Source: a virus
IMG/VR virus record: IMGVR_UViG_3300032235_000808
Span: 16,717-80,716 of that record
Length of the DNA: 64,000 nt
Reading direction: 5' to 3' (one strand)
Made by a program: the position numbers and the translations under genes. Positions 52,801-62,344 of this stretch are shown piece after piece. The notes under the pieces are model-generated. The model worked only from the letters and a program-made list of their open reading frames with translations. It did not search any database and had not been told where the DNA came from. How positions within the stretch are numbered: the first letter of the stretch is position 1; each line of letters begins with the position of its first letter.

Positions 52801-55396
52801 CACCTCTAATAGTTGTTCCACCACTTGGGTCTAAGTATCCAACTACACAATTAACTGACAATCCAATGTATGCCGCAACATCTATAGTTGTACATCCCGT
52901 ATTAACTATGTTAAATGTACTACCACTATATGTTACAGTGGCACAGTTTTCAAATGTTCCGTATTCTGTTGGTGTTACATAATATGTAAATGTTGCAAAT
53001 TGTTTTGTTAAGTTATATGCGGAATATAGTGAACCATAAGGACCCGGGTCAGAAATTGGTACATATTCAGTTGTCAATAGACTAAATGGTGGGTGGGTTG
53101 AATCATCACAATTATTTGGTAAAAAACTATTACCCGCATATAATCCAAGTCTAGAATTTAATTTAATAGTAAAATTATCTGTTGTTTGGTTCCATTCAAG
53201 AATTTCATAACTTGAATCCAACATAAATGAAGAATTGGTATATACTAAACCATTTGGACCAGTGGAATTCGATAATTCCAAGAAATCAGGTAAGGTATCT
53301 TTAATTATAACATATGAACTTGGTGGTAATGCTCTATCGGATGATATTGAAAGTTCAAAACGAGCAGAAAAATCTTTAATTGGTAAATCTATTAATGTTT
53401 TAGTAATTGTAAGTTCCGGTGTATCAATAGTATAAGTTAATGTATCAGTTGTTGTCACATTACCATACTTAACAGTTGCAACATTATTGTATTCACCAAA
53501 AATTTTATGTCTGACAGTAAAACCTAAAGTGTAATTATCGAGATTAGAAATTCTTTGGTGTAAAGCATATTCTATTGTATTTCCTGTACAAGTAATACCG
53601 GCAACTGTATTATTTCCACCACCATTTGTACCATCACAACCTTGATACCAATATGATACGTCGGTACCAAATATTCCTAAAAATTCTTGACCGATTAACT
53701 CGTCATTATATTTTATGTAATTAAACTCGATTAACTCATATATGTCAGTATCAATAATATTTTTTAATATTACATCACAATATGTTTGTCCTGTTGAACC
53801 TGCAGCTAACTTTACGTCAACTTCAATAATATTTTCAGTATTATAATCATACGCTCTTCTTTCAATTAAAGTATCAACAACCGAATACGGTAATGTTGAA
53901 CCTGAACAGAAGTCAATTAAATGTGAAATAGGTACAACAGTTTGTGTAATATCAAATGTAAGTGGTGTTAAGTCGGATGTATGTGAACCACTATAATTTG
54001 TACCTAAATTAGTTGCGGTAGCTGTTAATGTTACACTATCCCATGTTTGTGGTTTTACAACAAATCCAAGAGTATAAGTGTGTCCATCACCAATTGGTTT
54101 ACGTAGTGTATATCTTATGGTGTTAAGTGTACAACCACCGGTTGTTCGTCTTCCATCACAACCATTTGTCTCATCATAATAATCATCAACAGGATAATCG
54201 ATAAAATTTCCATCATATAAAATATATTGGAATGGGTCTCTATCATTTGGTAAAACATAACCACTTGGTATTGTTAATGTTAGAGTTGTGTTACCAACAG
54301 TACATGATTCATTACCGCTAATGACAACTTCCATTATACTTTCTTTACAATATTCTAATGTTGACGAAGTATAACCCGTTACCAAATCATTATCATAATC
54401 ATAGTAAAAATATTTGTCAGTTGGGTAAACAGTAGTAGTTAAGGCCGGCTGGTCGAATGTTAACGTATCCGAATCCGAAACTATTTGTGACCCGTACTGT
54501 GCGGTACCTGTAACTGTAATTGCTCCATATGTATTTGGTAACACATTAAATCCTACTGTGTAATAATGACCTCTACCAATTTCTTTATATAGTTCAAGTT
54601 TTATAGTACCATACGTACATCCAAAACTTGTACCACTTATAATACCGTTACAACCATCATACCAATCGGTTACCGGTGGTCCAAAAATTCCACCACCAAC
54701 AGCTTGTCCATCATAGTAAACATAATTATACCCCCCATGTGTATATCCACTTGGTATTGGAATTTCAATATATGTTGTACCAACAGTGTAACCTTTAGTT
54801 GTTGTTATGTCAAATGTATACATAAATTGTTCACCACAGTAATTTACATTTGAGGTGTCAAAATTAACCGCCAATACAGGTACTTGAGTGGGTGTCATTG
54901 TAGGTGTTAATGTCTTGGTTGGTGTTACTGTTGGTGTAATAGTTTTGGTTGGTGTAATAGTGTTTGTTGGTGTAATTGTATTAGTTGGGGTGATAGTTGG
55001 TGTAATAGTGTTTGTTGGTGTAATTGATGGGGTAATGGTATTTGTTGGTGTGTTAGTTGGAGTATCGGTAATAGTTGGTGTAATTGATGGTGTAACCGTA
55101 TTTGATGGCGTGATGGATGGTGTGATAGTAAATGTGGGCGTTGTGGTTGGCGTAGGGGTATTAAATAACAATGTTTCGGAACTATTACAACCTATATTAA
55201 ATATTATAATTGATGTTGTATTATCAGGTACGGAAATACTAATTCCCGTTGAAACCGTTTCATAATTTAAATTTTCTGCAGGTGTATTTGATGAAATTAA
55301 AAGGGCGATGTTATTTGACCCAATAGAATCATAATAAACGGTATACGGTCCGACTGATGCTCCTGAAGTTAATTTTATGTTATAATATAATGCCAT
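49844..55396 (-). CDS. Giant Thr-Pro-repeat adhesin with Calx-beta-like and SprB-like domains
   Basis: An 1850-residue chain. A head at 1-75 is followed by a TPTNTITPT stalk at ~75-172. Next come three related beta domains of ~150 residues (EIPIPSGYTHGGYNYVYYDG type), a fourth beta region to ~1070, a second stalk at ~1072-1172, a small domain, and a third stalk at ~1265-1465. A Calx-beta-like domain lies at ~1465-1568 (NINEGSSLTFNVNTS ... ADQVTEGSETFFVYV). Two repeats at ~1580-1850 include NVSCNGGSNGSIVVTGISGG, the SprB repeat signature of Bacteroidota gliding adhesins. It is probably an extended surface-binding fibre of the virion. Confidence 0.85.
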   Translation of the reverse strand: MALYYNIKLTSGASVGPYTVYYDSIGSNNIALLISSNTPAENLNYETVSTGISISVPDNTTSIIIFNIGCNSSETLLFNTPTPTTTPTFTITPSITPSNTVTPSITPTITDTPTNTPTNTITPSITPTNTITPTITPTNTITPTNTITPTKTITPTVTPTKTLTPTMTPTQVPVLAVNFDTSNVNYCGEQFMYTFDITTTKGYTVGTTYIEIPIPSGYTHGGYNYVYYDGQAVGGGIFGPPVTDWYDGCNGIISGTSFGCTYGTIKLELYKEIGRGHYYTVGFNVLPNTYGAITVTGTAQYGSQIVSDSDTLTFDQPALTTTVYPTDKYFYYDYDNDLVTGYTSSTLEYCKESIMEVVISGNESCTVGNTTLTLTIPSGYVLPNDRDPFQYILYDGNFIDYPVDDYYDETNGCDGRRTTGGCTLNTIRYTLRKPIGDGHTYTLGFVVKPQTWDSVTLTATATNLGTNYSGSHTSDLTPLTFDITQTVVPISHLIDFCSGSTLPYSVVDTLIERRAYDYNTENIIEVDVKLAAGSTGQTYCDVILKNIIDTDIYELIEFNYIKYNDELIGQEFLGIFGTDVSYWYQGCDGTNGGGNNTVAGITCTGNTIEYALHQRISNLDNYTLGFTVRHKIFGEYNNVATVKYGNVTTTDTLTYTIDTPELTITKTLIDLPIKDFSARFELSISSDRALPPSSYVIIKDTLPDFLELSNSTGPNGLVYTNSSFMLDSSYEILEWNQTTDNFTIKLNSRLGLYAGNSFLPNNCDDSTHPPFSLLTTEYVPISDPGPYGSLYSAYNLTKQFATFTYYVTPTEYGTFENCATVTYSGSTFNIVNTGCTTIDVAAYIGLSVNCVVGYLDPSGGTTIRGDINIDNEFPIPLGSYYSGSCVNSYDDVLYLFNADDPENAYFEFRPDTDNYDAENPLTTHTTIYLDLYDISGNTIATNLGSVFSNNMSFYEQFPQCSALQGSVTVDTNANTLAIFANATDIFKFNSTTGAFKYSITDFVGETFDIGWTGNTDSSQLYLKVQVADSGNTLTTVYEYSAVNPYNPTDLPNATGLTLNEGESFVITAESTVATTPYPTNTPTSTVTPTNTTTPTNTTTPTPTQTPTNTITPTNTITPTNTITPTQTITPTKTITPTQTKTPSNTPTNTITPTNTITPTSTVTPTATVTPSTSNPLDGVYYYISTDSYSICYSPSTQILIYDADQPLELNEVLYQSPNGTDTWTIAELNTTLGTTGVSTFYIRKGDGSGDVLTITNVSGNAQITATAPCISPTPTTTPTQTITPTQTITPSVTPTNTITPTNTITPTNTPTPSVTPTQTITPTQTKTPSNTPTNTVTPTNTITPTQTKTPSNTPTNTVTPTNTITPTQTKTPSNTPTNTITPTQTITPTQTKTPSNTPTNTITPTQTITPTQTKTPSNTPTNTITPTNTITPTQTKTPSNTPTSTITPTQTKTPSITPTSTPLPTYSVAPAFSNINEGSSLTFNVNTSRVGNGTTLYWTINTNGSSSSIDFGSTSGSFTINSNTGSFSVSITADQVTEGSETFFVYVRTGSVSGSIVATSSVVTINDTSTYPAINVSYTTSCAGTTNTSGIISVNSVTGGNGGTYELTIDDGGSWFSYNSSPYLFSSLNDGLYYLKARDTFGNVSTTYFVTINCYVTPSQTPTSTSTKTPTPTPTMTRTPAAIVATNTVTNVSCNGGSNGSIVVTGISGGFGGTYQTKLNSVYTTYSNWTSSTNYSNLPAGNYIVYVRDSALREVTFNVTVTQPTALGLFAQKTAFDQIYASVSGGASGSKTFELYRDYAAPYEIGGGSLVDTLYDASNVTFNSIAPGYYYVKVTDNNGCSQTYGDIFTM
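51000..51590 (-). repeat. TPTNTITPT / TPTQTITPT stalk repeats (long block)
   Basis: About 30 near-identical 18-base units in one block, with a higher-order 54-72 base period (TQTKTPSNTPTNTVTPTNTITP) repeated several times. Companion blocks of the same gene lie at ~51880-52180 and ~54880-55170. Confidence 0.9.
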
Positions 55397-55401
55397 CTAT
55401 A

Positions 55402-58400
55402 TTAAATAAGGTTTGTATAAGTAAAAGTATTATTAGTTTTATTGTAAACAAATGTTGCAACTCTTTGGAAAACACCGTTCGAAGCAGTTACACGTGTAAC
55501 ATTTGATGTGTCCACTTCAACAATATCATTTGGATGTGACGTAACAGGAGCAAAATCAACTCCACCCGTGTTACTTGGTGATATATCAATTAATGAATTA
55601 ATCTTAATTCCTTTTGTAAATCTAATTCCAATATCGCCAGATGAACCATCTGTTCTTTTTCCAAATAAATCAAATTCAAAAACATTAACATTTGGGTAAT
55701 TTTGTTTTAATAATGCGATATTAATACCGAATCTATAGAATCCTGAAGTTGACTTACCAAAAGGTGATAATAAATAACTATATGATACCGGTACAACAGT
55801 TGACGGTAATCTTCTATTAGATTTAGTTGTTGATATAGAAACAAACTGATTAAATTCAGATGTTGATGATGTTGACTGTACTAACTTCATTTCAGTAACA
55901 CCTGAACTTACAAAAACATCAATTAATGCACTACCAACTGTAGTACTTGATGGTGGTTGTACTGTAATTTGGTTAATTTCAAAATTAGCCTCACAATCAA
56001 TACAGTTAAGTATACCATTATCATCTGTTAATGAGATATTAGTTTCGGTTGAATAACATGAACCGTCACACACTGAACTGTAGTTACAATTAACATATCT
56101 AATTGGGAAAAATACCACATTATTTTGATTAGTACCTGCCGCAATTGTTAATTCATAGGTGATGGTATCGGGTCCACTACTTCCAAAATCCTGTATATCA
56201 GTATAATCATATGTATATGTAAATGTAATGTCAATTGGTGCATTATATGGTGAACCATCAAGATGTTTTAATGTAATTGTATGGGTTTCAACAGTGTCAA
56301 AATATGAACCACTACATCCTTGTTGATATGTGATATCAATTGTTTCAGTGTAACACATATCAAAAAACACCTGTGTACCCGAAGGTGTAACAGTAACGGT
56401 TGGTGTTACAGTATTTGTTGGTGTTATTGACGGTGTGACCGTATTTGTTGGTGTTATTGTACTTGTTGGTGTTACAGTTGGGGTCTTAGTATTGGTAGGT
56501 GTAACAGTATTTGTTGGCGTTACTGTGTTTGTAGGTGTAATACTATTTGTTGGTGTAATAGTGTTAGTTGGTGTTACCGTATTTGTAGGTGTAATAGTGT
56601 TAGTTGGAGTTACTGTCGGTGTTTCTGTATTTGTAGGCGTAATACTATTTGTTGGTGTAATAGTGTTTGTTGGTGTAATAGTGTTAGTTGGAGTTACTGT
56701 ATTTGTAGGCGTGATTGATGCAGTTACGGTTGGTGTAACAGTACTAGTTGGTGTGGTGGTTGGTGATGAACCAGGTGATGATGTAATTGATGGTGTTGGC
56801 GTATTTGTTGGTGTGTTTGTTGGTGTTTCAGTTACAGTTGGCGTAATAGTATTAGTTGGTGTGGTTGTATTGGTTGGTGTGGTTGTATTGGTTGGTGTAA
56901 TAGTATTAGTTGGTGTACTTGTATTTGTAGGAGTAACCGTAGGTGTTTCGGTTACGGTTGGCGTAATAGTATTAGTTGGTGTGATTGTGTTTGTTGGTGT
57001 ATTTGTTGGTGTTTCGGTTACAGTTGGTGTAATAGTATTGGTTGGGGTAACCGTAGGTGTTTCGGTTGTACTTGGCGTAATTGTATTAGTTGGTGTGACA
57101 GTATTCGTAGGAGTAACCGTAGGTGTTTCGGTTACAGTTGGTGTAATAGTATTAGTTGGTGTGACAGTATTGGTAGGTGTGGTTGTATTGGTTGGGGTAA
57201 TTGTGTTTGTTGGTGTATTCGTGGGTGTTTCTGTAACACTCGGAGTAAGAGTATTTGTTGGGGTTACAGTTTGAGTAATTGTATTGGTTGGGGTCACCGT
57301 ATTTGTTGGTGTCTCGGTAACCGTTGTTGTAATTGTATTTGTTGGAGTTACAGTCGGTGTCTCGGTAACTGTTGGCGTAATTGTATTGGTTGGTGTAATA
57401 GTATTAGTAGGAGTAATAGTATTAGTAGGAGTAATAGTATTAGTAGGAGTATTTGTTGGTGTTTCAGTAATAGTAGGTGTAACACTTGGCGTAATCGTAT
57501 TGGTTGGTGTAACCGTAGGTGTTTCGGTTACAGTTGGTGTAATAGTATTAGTTGGTGTTACTGTACTTGTTGGTGTTTCAGTTGTGCTTGGTGTAATTGT
57601 ATTAGTTGGCGTTACTGTGTTTGTAGGTGTGTTTGATACGGTCACACTTGGTGTAATAGTGTTAGTTGGTGTTACCGTATTTGTAGGTGTTATCGTATTT
57701 GTAGGTGTTATAGATGAGCTTATAGCCGGTGTTACCGTATTTGTAGGTGTGTTTGTTGCAGTTACAGTTGGTGTAGGTGTTTGTGATGTTGGCGTTGGTG
57801 TTGGTGTAACACTTTTAGTTGGTGTATTTGATGGTGTGGTAGTTTTAGTTGGTGTATTTGATGGTGTAGTAGTTTTTGTAGGTGTGATACTTGGTGTAAC
57901 ACTTTTAGTTGGTGTATTTGATGGTGTGGTGGTTTTTGTTGGGGTATTCGTTGGAGTAACACTTGGTGTAATTGTTTTTGTTGGGGTTACAGTACGTGTA
58001 GGTGTAATTGTTTGTGTAATACTTGGAGTAATCGTAACTGTTGGTGTTACAGTTGGTGTAACAGTTGGCGTAGCTGTTGGTGTAGCTGTTGATGTTGCGG
58101 TTGGGGTTTGAGTTAACGCGTTTGGACAATGAAGATTAAAATTCCATAATGTTTCAGGGTCAACACTTGCGTTTACAACAATTTTTACCGTATTATCAAC
58201 GGAAGTAGTACCCGTTATCATAATACTATTAACACCCGTACCCGTATATGTTCCAATTAAATTACTTATAGGATAATAAATTTGGAAAGAATCATTAATT
58301 GTATATGCGTCGTATTCAAATATTGCCTCACCCGGATATATGTTACAATTTATAAAATAGGTTTGTCCAGCACCAGGTCCTCCATAGACAGGTACATCAC

Positions 58401-59769
58401 ACAGATAATCTCTTGTTGGTGTAACCGTTGGTGTTTGAGTTTTTGTTGGTGTATGAGTTGGTGTAACGGACTTAGTAGGAGTATGGGTTGGTGTCACACT
58501 AACTGTTGGGGTTGGTGTAGGTGTACTTGTAGGTGTTGGAGTTTGTGTGAGTGGAATAATACATCCAACCATAAACGACCACAATGTTTCAATCTCACCG
58601 TTGTCTACAGGGTTGATAACAACTTTCATCGTATCTGATGTTCCGTCAACTGTTAATGTATGTGTTGACACTCCCGCCATTGATGTAAATCCTGTTAAAT
58701 ATGTATCTACAGGATAGTAAATATCAAACGAATCTGCGATTGTACCACCAGTGAAACTAAATACCGTTGTACCAGGACTGTTACCAACATTAATGTAATT
58801 TTCTAACGGTTCAGTTGAGTAACCACCAGAGTAAAGAACATTACATTCAGTACCTTCAACAATTGGTATGATATCAATATTGATTTCAAACGCACAAAGT
58901 ATTGTAGGTGTCATTGTAGGTGTAGGTGTTTGTGTTGGCTCCATAGTCATTGTTGGAGTCATTGTTGGAGTCACACTTGGCGTTGGTGTGTTTGTTGGTC
59001 TTAATGTTCTTGTTGGTGTTGGTGTTACCGTATTTGTAGGTGTAGCTGTGGCCGTTATAGATGGAGTCACAGTATTTGTTGGTGTCATTGTAGGTGTTAG
59101 TGTTGGTGTTGGGGTAATAATATCATCACAAACAACTGTCACATCTTTAGACAAACTATTATTTGTCCAAGGTGATAATAATTTAATTGTAATAGTATAT
59201 GCACCTTCCGTATTGTAGTTTTTAACCACTTTATGGCAATCAACACCAGAACAAACACCCTCAACACCAATTGAGGAAGTAGTTCCATCTCCCCAATCTA
59301 TAGTAAAATTAATTTCACCCACAGCGGCAATACCACTTAAATTAGTTGTATTGATAACAGTAACTTTATTACAATCAATATCGTAAATAAAGTTTGCATT
59401 AATTTGATTTTGTGCTGACTCCACACCAACACCACCATCGAATGCTGACATAACACCATATTCGTCAGCGGTAGATTCTAAAAATAGTGGTAATTGTTGG
59501 TCATCGTAAATTTGAGAATTAATTTGTGAAGTTGTTCCGGTAATTAAATTCCATAAACCACTTGTTGGTTCGCCCCATTTGTAGTAACCACTACCTTCTG
59601 TACCACCTGAAATGTTATAAACGACTAAACCAACACTAACTTGACTATCAGTTAAACCAGACCAATCAATAAGATTATCATTAGCGTCATACCATGTTTG
59701 ACCAGTCAATGAGACTAGTCTAACATCAGCAATGTTTTTACGTCTAAGGGTATACTTATTTTTCTTCAT
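55402..59769 (-). CDS. Giant Thr-Pro-repeat virion adhesin with PKD-like domain
   Basis: A 1455-residue chain. The N-terminal domain (MKKNKYTLRRKNIADVRLVSLTGQTWYDAND) probably attaches it to the tail. A PKD-like domain follows at ~140-218 (INFTIDWGDGTTSSIG ... YNTEGAYTITIKLLSPW). Two related beta domains are separated by Thr-Pro blocks (TDSFDIYYPVDTYLTG type and NDSFQIYYPISNLIG). A very long Thr-Pro stalk runs at ~548-1126, and a C-terminal beta domain with four Cys runs to 1455. It starts with an ATG 14 bases after the next structural gene. It parallels the 1850-residue adhesin and is likely a fibre with a flexible, possibly O-glycosylated, stalk. Confidence 0.85.
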   Translation of the reverse strand: MKKNKYTLRRKNIADVRLVSLTGQTWYDANDNLIDWSGLTDSQVSVGLVVYNISGGTEGSGYYKWGEPTSGLWNLITGTTSQINSQIYDDQQLPLFLESTADEYGVMSAFDGGVGVESAQNQINANFIYDIDCNKVTVINTTNLSGIAAVGEINFTIDWGDGTTSSIGVEGVCSGVDCHKVVKNYNTEGAYTITIKLLSPWTNNSLSKDVTVVCDDIITPTPTLTPTMTPTNTVTPSITATATPTNTVTPTPTRTLRPTNTPTPSVTPTMTPTMTMEPTQTPTPTMTPTILCAFEINIDIIPIVEGTECNVLYSGGYSTEPLENYINVGNSPGTTVFSFTGGTIADSFDIYYPVDTYLTGFTSMAGVSTHTLTVDGTSDTMKVVINPVDNGEIETLWSFMVGCIIPLTQTPTPTSTPTPTPTVSVTPTHTPTKSVTPTHTPTKTQTPTVTPTRDYLCDVPVYGGPGAGQTYFINCNIYPGEAIFEYDAYTINDSFQIYYPISNLIGTYTGTGVNSIMITGTTSVDNTVKIVVNASVDPETLWNFNLHCPNALTQTPTATSTATPTATPTVTPTVTPTVTITPSITQTITPTRTVTPTKTITPSVTPTNTPTKTTTPSNTPTKSVTPSITPTKTTTPSNTPTKTTTPSNTPTKSVTPTPTPTSQTPTPTVTATNTPTNTVTPAISSSITPTNTITPTNTVTPTNTITPSVTVSNTPTNTVTPTNTITPSTTETPTSTVTPTNTITPTVTETPTVTPTNTITPSVTPTITETPTNTPTNTITPTNTITPTNTITPTNTITPTVTETPTVTPTNTITTTVTETPTNTVTPTNTITQTVTPTNTLTPSVTETPTNTPTNTITPTNTTTPTNTVTPTNTITPTVTETPTVTPTNTVTPTNTITPSTTETPTVTPTNTITPTVTETPTNTPTNTITPTNTITPTVTETPTVTPTNTSTPTNTITPTNTTTPTNTTTPTNTITPTVTETPTNTPTNTPTPSITSSPGSSPTTTPTSTVTPTVTASITPTNTVTPTNTITPTNTITPTNSITPTNTETPTVTPTNTITPTNTVTPTNTITPTNSITPTNTVTPTNTVTPTNTKTPTVTPTSTITPTNTVTPSITPTNTVTPTVTVTPSGTQVFFDMCYTETIDITYQQGCSGSYFDTVETHTITLKHLDGSPYNAPIDITFTYTYDYTDIQDFGSSGPDTITYELTIAAGTNQNNVVFFPIRYVNCNYSSVCDGSCYSTETNISLTDDNGILNCIDCEANFEINQITVQPPSSTTVGSALIDVFVSSGVTEMKLVQSTSSTSEFNQFVSISTTKSNRRLPSTVVPVSYSYLLSPFGKSTSGFYRFGINIALLKQNYPNVNVFEFDLFGKRTDGSSGDIGIRFTKGIKINSLIDISPSNTGGVDFAPVTSHPNDIVEVDTSNVTRVTASNGVFQRVATFVYNKTNNTFTYTNLI
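56383..58120 (-). repeat. Very long TPTNTITPT stalk repeat tract
   Basis: Almost 1.75 kb of tandem 18-base units encoding Thr-Pro-Thr-X-Thr-Val/Ile. X alternates among Asn, Glu, Val and Ser, and higher-order blocks (TVTETPTVTPTNT) recur at 36-54 base periods. It is rich in GGTGT steps on the plus strand. Smaller blocks of the gene lie at ~58410-58550 and ~58900-59117. Confidence 0.9.
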
Positions 59770-59783
59770 CTATATTACTATAA

Positions 59784-60596
59784 CTATCGTTTTTCGTAAA
59801 ATTTAATCGCATTATCCATACCTTTTCCAACTAAATTATCTTCAGTTGTCGTTCCACCCGAATATTGATAAACTTTATATGAATAATTTGTCTTATCTAT
59901 ATCGATTTTATAGTACATGTCTCTTTCTTCGACAAGTTGTTGGTCAATTGTTAATCCGGTGGTAGTAAAATCTAAAATAGAACCGTCCAACGCATTCATG
60001 AACTTTGCAGTCATAAAAAATGTGTTACCACTTAATGTTGAATCACTTAAAACCGTATCATCTTGAAACCAAAATAGATACATGTTTTCTTTGTTTTTAT
60101 AATTCGAACCCATAAACACCGGAATATGGATATTTTCTCTAAGTGTATTATAATAAAATTTTTCACCTAAGGGTAGTGATAAATTTTTTGAAAAAACCAA
60201 TTTTCTATTTACCCTTGTTGGTGGTTCGTTATTAGGAGTCTTGAAGAATTCCAATCTAAAATAACTTTCTGAAGAAACTTTGGTCATTAAAGCATTATCT
60301 TTTGGTTTTATTCCTACCAAACTATAATCCAAACCATTTGTATATGTGTTACCTGAATCAATAAAATAAAACTTATACCAAATATCACATTGCATGTCGT
60401 CACTATTTCCTGTTAAGCCACTATATGATTTGTGGATATATCTAACTGTTTCATAATTGTCGATTGGATTAATTATTGTGGATAAAACCTCTTCTTCAAA
60501 TATATCCATACCTTCTTCCCAACCTAAATTTGTTTGAAAGTCATTTTGTTGATTGAGAATAATATTATAATCACCAGATTTTCTTAAAATTTCCAT
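59784..60596 (-). CDS. Virion structural protein downstream of a 582-residue protein
   Basis: A 270-residue protein (MEILRKSGDYNIILNQQNDF; FMGSNYKNKENMYLFWFQDD) with aromatic-rich beta strands and no enzymatic motif. Its ATG overlaps the preceding stop by one base. It sits between the giant adhesin and upstream tail genes and is inferred to be a tail component. Confidence 0.65.
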   Translation of the reverse strand: MEILRKSGDYNIILNQQNDFQTNLGWEEGMDIFEEEVLSTIINPIDNYETVRYIHKSYSGLTGNSDDMQCDIWYKFYFIDSGNTYTNGLDYSLVGIKPKDNALMTKVSSESYFRLEFFKTPNNEPPTRVNRKLVFSKNLSLPLGEKFYYNTLRENIHIPVFMGSNYKNKENMYLFWFQDDTVLSDSTLSGNTFFMTAKFMNALDGSILDFTTTGLTIDQQLVEERDMYYKIDIDKTNYSYKVYQYSGGTTTEDNLVGKGMDNAIKFYEKR

Positions 60597-62344
60597 TAAC
60601 AGATTAAATTGTTTGTATTTGTTCTTGAATTGAAACTAGCAACTCCATTTTGTTTATTGGTATAGTATCTTTCGTTTCTTAAATAAAGATTGATTTCATT
60701 TTTTATGTAATGTATGTTATTTACATATGGGAAGTTTGTTCCAATTCCATCCGGGTCAATATATCCATGTGTATATAAATCTCTCCATCTCCAAACATTT
60801 TCATCAGAATCATAAACCGTATTTTCCGGTAGATTATAGATTTGATTTGTTTTGGCAGTCTCCAAATATGGTGATAGTTCTCTCAATTTAACCCTATGAT
60901 GTGCCTGATAATAAAGACCTATTGGGTTTGTTTCAGTTGCTCCAGAATATATGGTATCATCAGTTTGTCCATAATCAAATAATTCGGTTGGATTATAAAT
61001 TTTATGGAATGTACCACTAATCACTCTTTCTTTTAATTCTTTTTTATTATACTCCACAAAATCACCAACCAATTCGCTACCGATTGGTAACTCGACACCC
61101 GAAGTAAACGTATATCCCGATTTAGTAAATGTTCTACCACTAAGATTGGTTTCTTTAGATATGTCACCATCAAAATGTTCGTCAATCCACGAATCGTGAA
61201 AATTAAATTTGTAACCTACTTTTGGTGGGTAATCAAAATAACCGTTTCCGTTTCTAAAAATCGTGGTAACAAAAACTTCCGTTGGTGTAAATCCTAAATT
61301 GTTTTTTATTCCACTTAATGTTAATGGTTCCTTAAAATCAAAAAGGACTGACTCGGGTCTATTTCTTTCAACAAGAATGTCATTATCTCCGTTACTATTT
61401 TCAAGAATTATTTTTCTTTCATGTTCAAATATTGGATTTTCAAACCCGACATTGTCTAAAATATAATCACCGGTATCACTTAGTGTTTTATGTTTTCTTA
61501 CATAATATGTTGATGTGGAACCGGCCACATTATTTCTATCTAAACATCTTTTACCTGTAACAATTAAAGCACCACTTAATGTGTTAGCATCATCCATAGT
61601 AAACTGTGATTTATTAAGTACAATCACATAATTTTCTGAATCGAATATTTCATTTCCAATGCTATTAACATAGTATGGTTTATTGTTTATTACAACATAC
61701 TCACCAGCACTTAAACCGTGTGGTACGGGACTTGTTAATGTAAACGTTTTGGTGTTACCCGTAACTCTAAATGGTATTCCGTCACCGGCAGTGAATTCAT
61801 GAGTTGTTCCTCCACTTAAAGAATATTTCATTGGATATTGAGTGTCTCCCGTATATGCATAACTCAAATAAATGTTCCAATTTTGATATGGGGCATTCAT
61901 TGCGGTAATTGTTGTATGGTCAGTTGAACCAACATAATTTGTAATCGGGTTATATTCCACACCCAAAGTATTTCCCGTTGGGATAACTGTGACTTCTCTA
62001 TATAAGTCTCTTCTTAAAAATGCAAACTCATCGTAAGGAATAAAACCGGTAAAATCATTATTACTACCATCTCCAACCAAATAAAGTCTTTCTTTAAGAT
62101 AATCATATTCGGTATTACCACTATACATGTTACGAAATATCATATTCATTTTACCGAATATCTTATAGTTTACGCTTTTGTTTCTTTCATCGTCGTATAA
62201 TTTCGCAATGTCTAATATAATATCCCTTTCACCAACCCTTAATAAGGATTCGGATGTCTCAAGATTTAACTTAATTGATAATTCTTGTTCATCCGCATTC
62301 GCGTATCTTTTACTTGGTAATATTATTTCTTTTTTCTCTTCCAT
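60596..62344 (-). CDS. Virion structural protein (582 residues)
   Basis: A 582-residue protein beginning MEEKKEIILPSKRYANADEQELSIKLNLETSESLLR. The first 100 residues have an acidic helical region with a RDIILDIAKLYDDERN helix. The rest is beta-rich with many GNT and SGGT turns. It is coupled by TAATG to genes on both sides. No named domain was recognised. Its place between tail genes supports a baseplate or tail-spike role. Confidence 0.65.
   Translation of the reverse strand: MEEKKEIILPSKRYANADEQELSIKLNLETSESLLRVGERDIILDIAKLYDDERNKSVNYKIFGKMNMIFRNMYSGNTEYDYLKERLYLVGDGSNNDFTGFIPYDEFAFLRRDLYREVTVIPTGNTLGVEYNPITNYVGSTDHTTITAMNAPYQNWNIYLSYAYTGDTQYPMKYSLSGGTTHEFTAGDGIPFRVTGNTKTFTLTSPVPHGLSAGEYVVINNKPYYVNSIGNEIFDSENYVIVLNKSQFTMDDANTLSGALIVTGKRCLDRNNVAGSTSTYYVRKHKTLSDTGDYILDNVGFENPIFEHERKIILENSNGDNDILVERNRPESVLFDFKEPLTLSGIKNNLGFTPTEVFVTTIFRNGNGYFDYPPKVGYKFNFHDSWIDEHFDGDISKETNLSGRTFTKSGYTFTSGVELPIGSELVGDFVEYNKKELKERVISGTFHKIYNPTELFDYGQTDDTIYSGATETNPIGLYYQAHHRVKLRELSPYLETAKTNQIYNLPENTVYDSDENVWRWRDLYTHGYIDPDGIGTNFPYVNNIHYIKNEINLYLRNERYYTNKQNGVASFNSRTNTNNLIC

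Noticed and set aside
56383-58120. Regular short repeats resembling a CRISPR array or satellite
   Set aside because: The 18-base period stays in frame and encodes a Thr-Pro stalk; there are no unique spacers of constant length between identical repeats.
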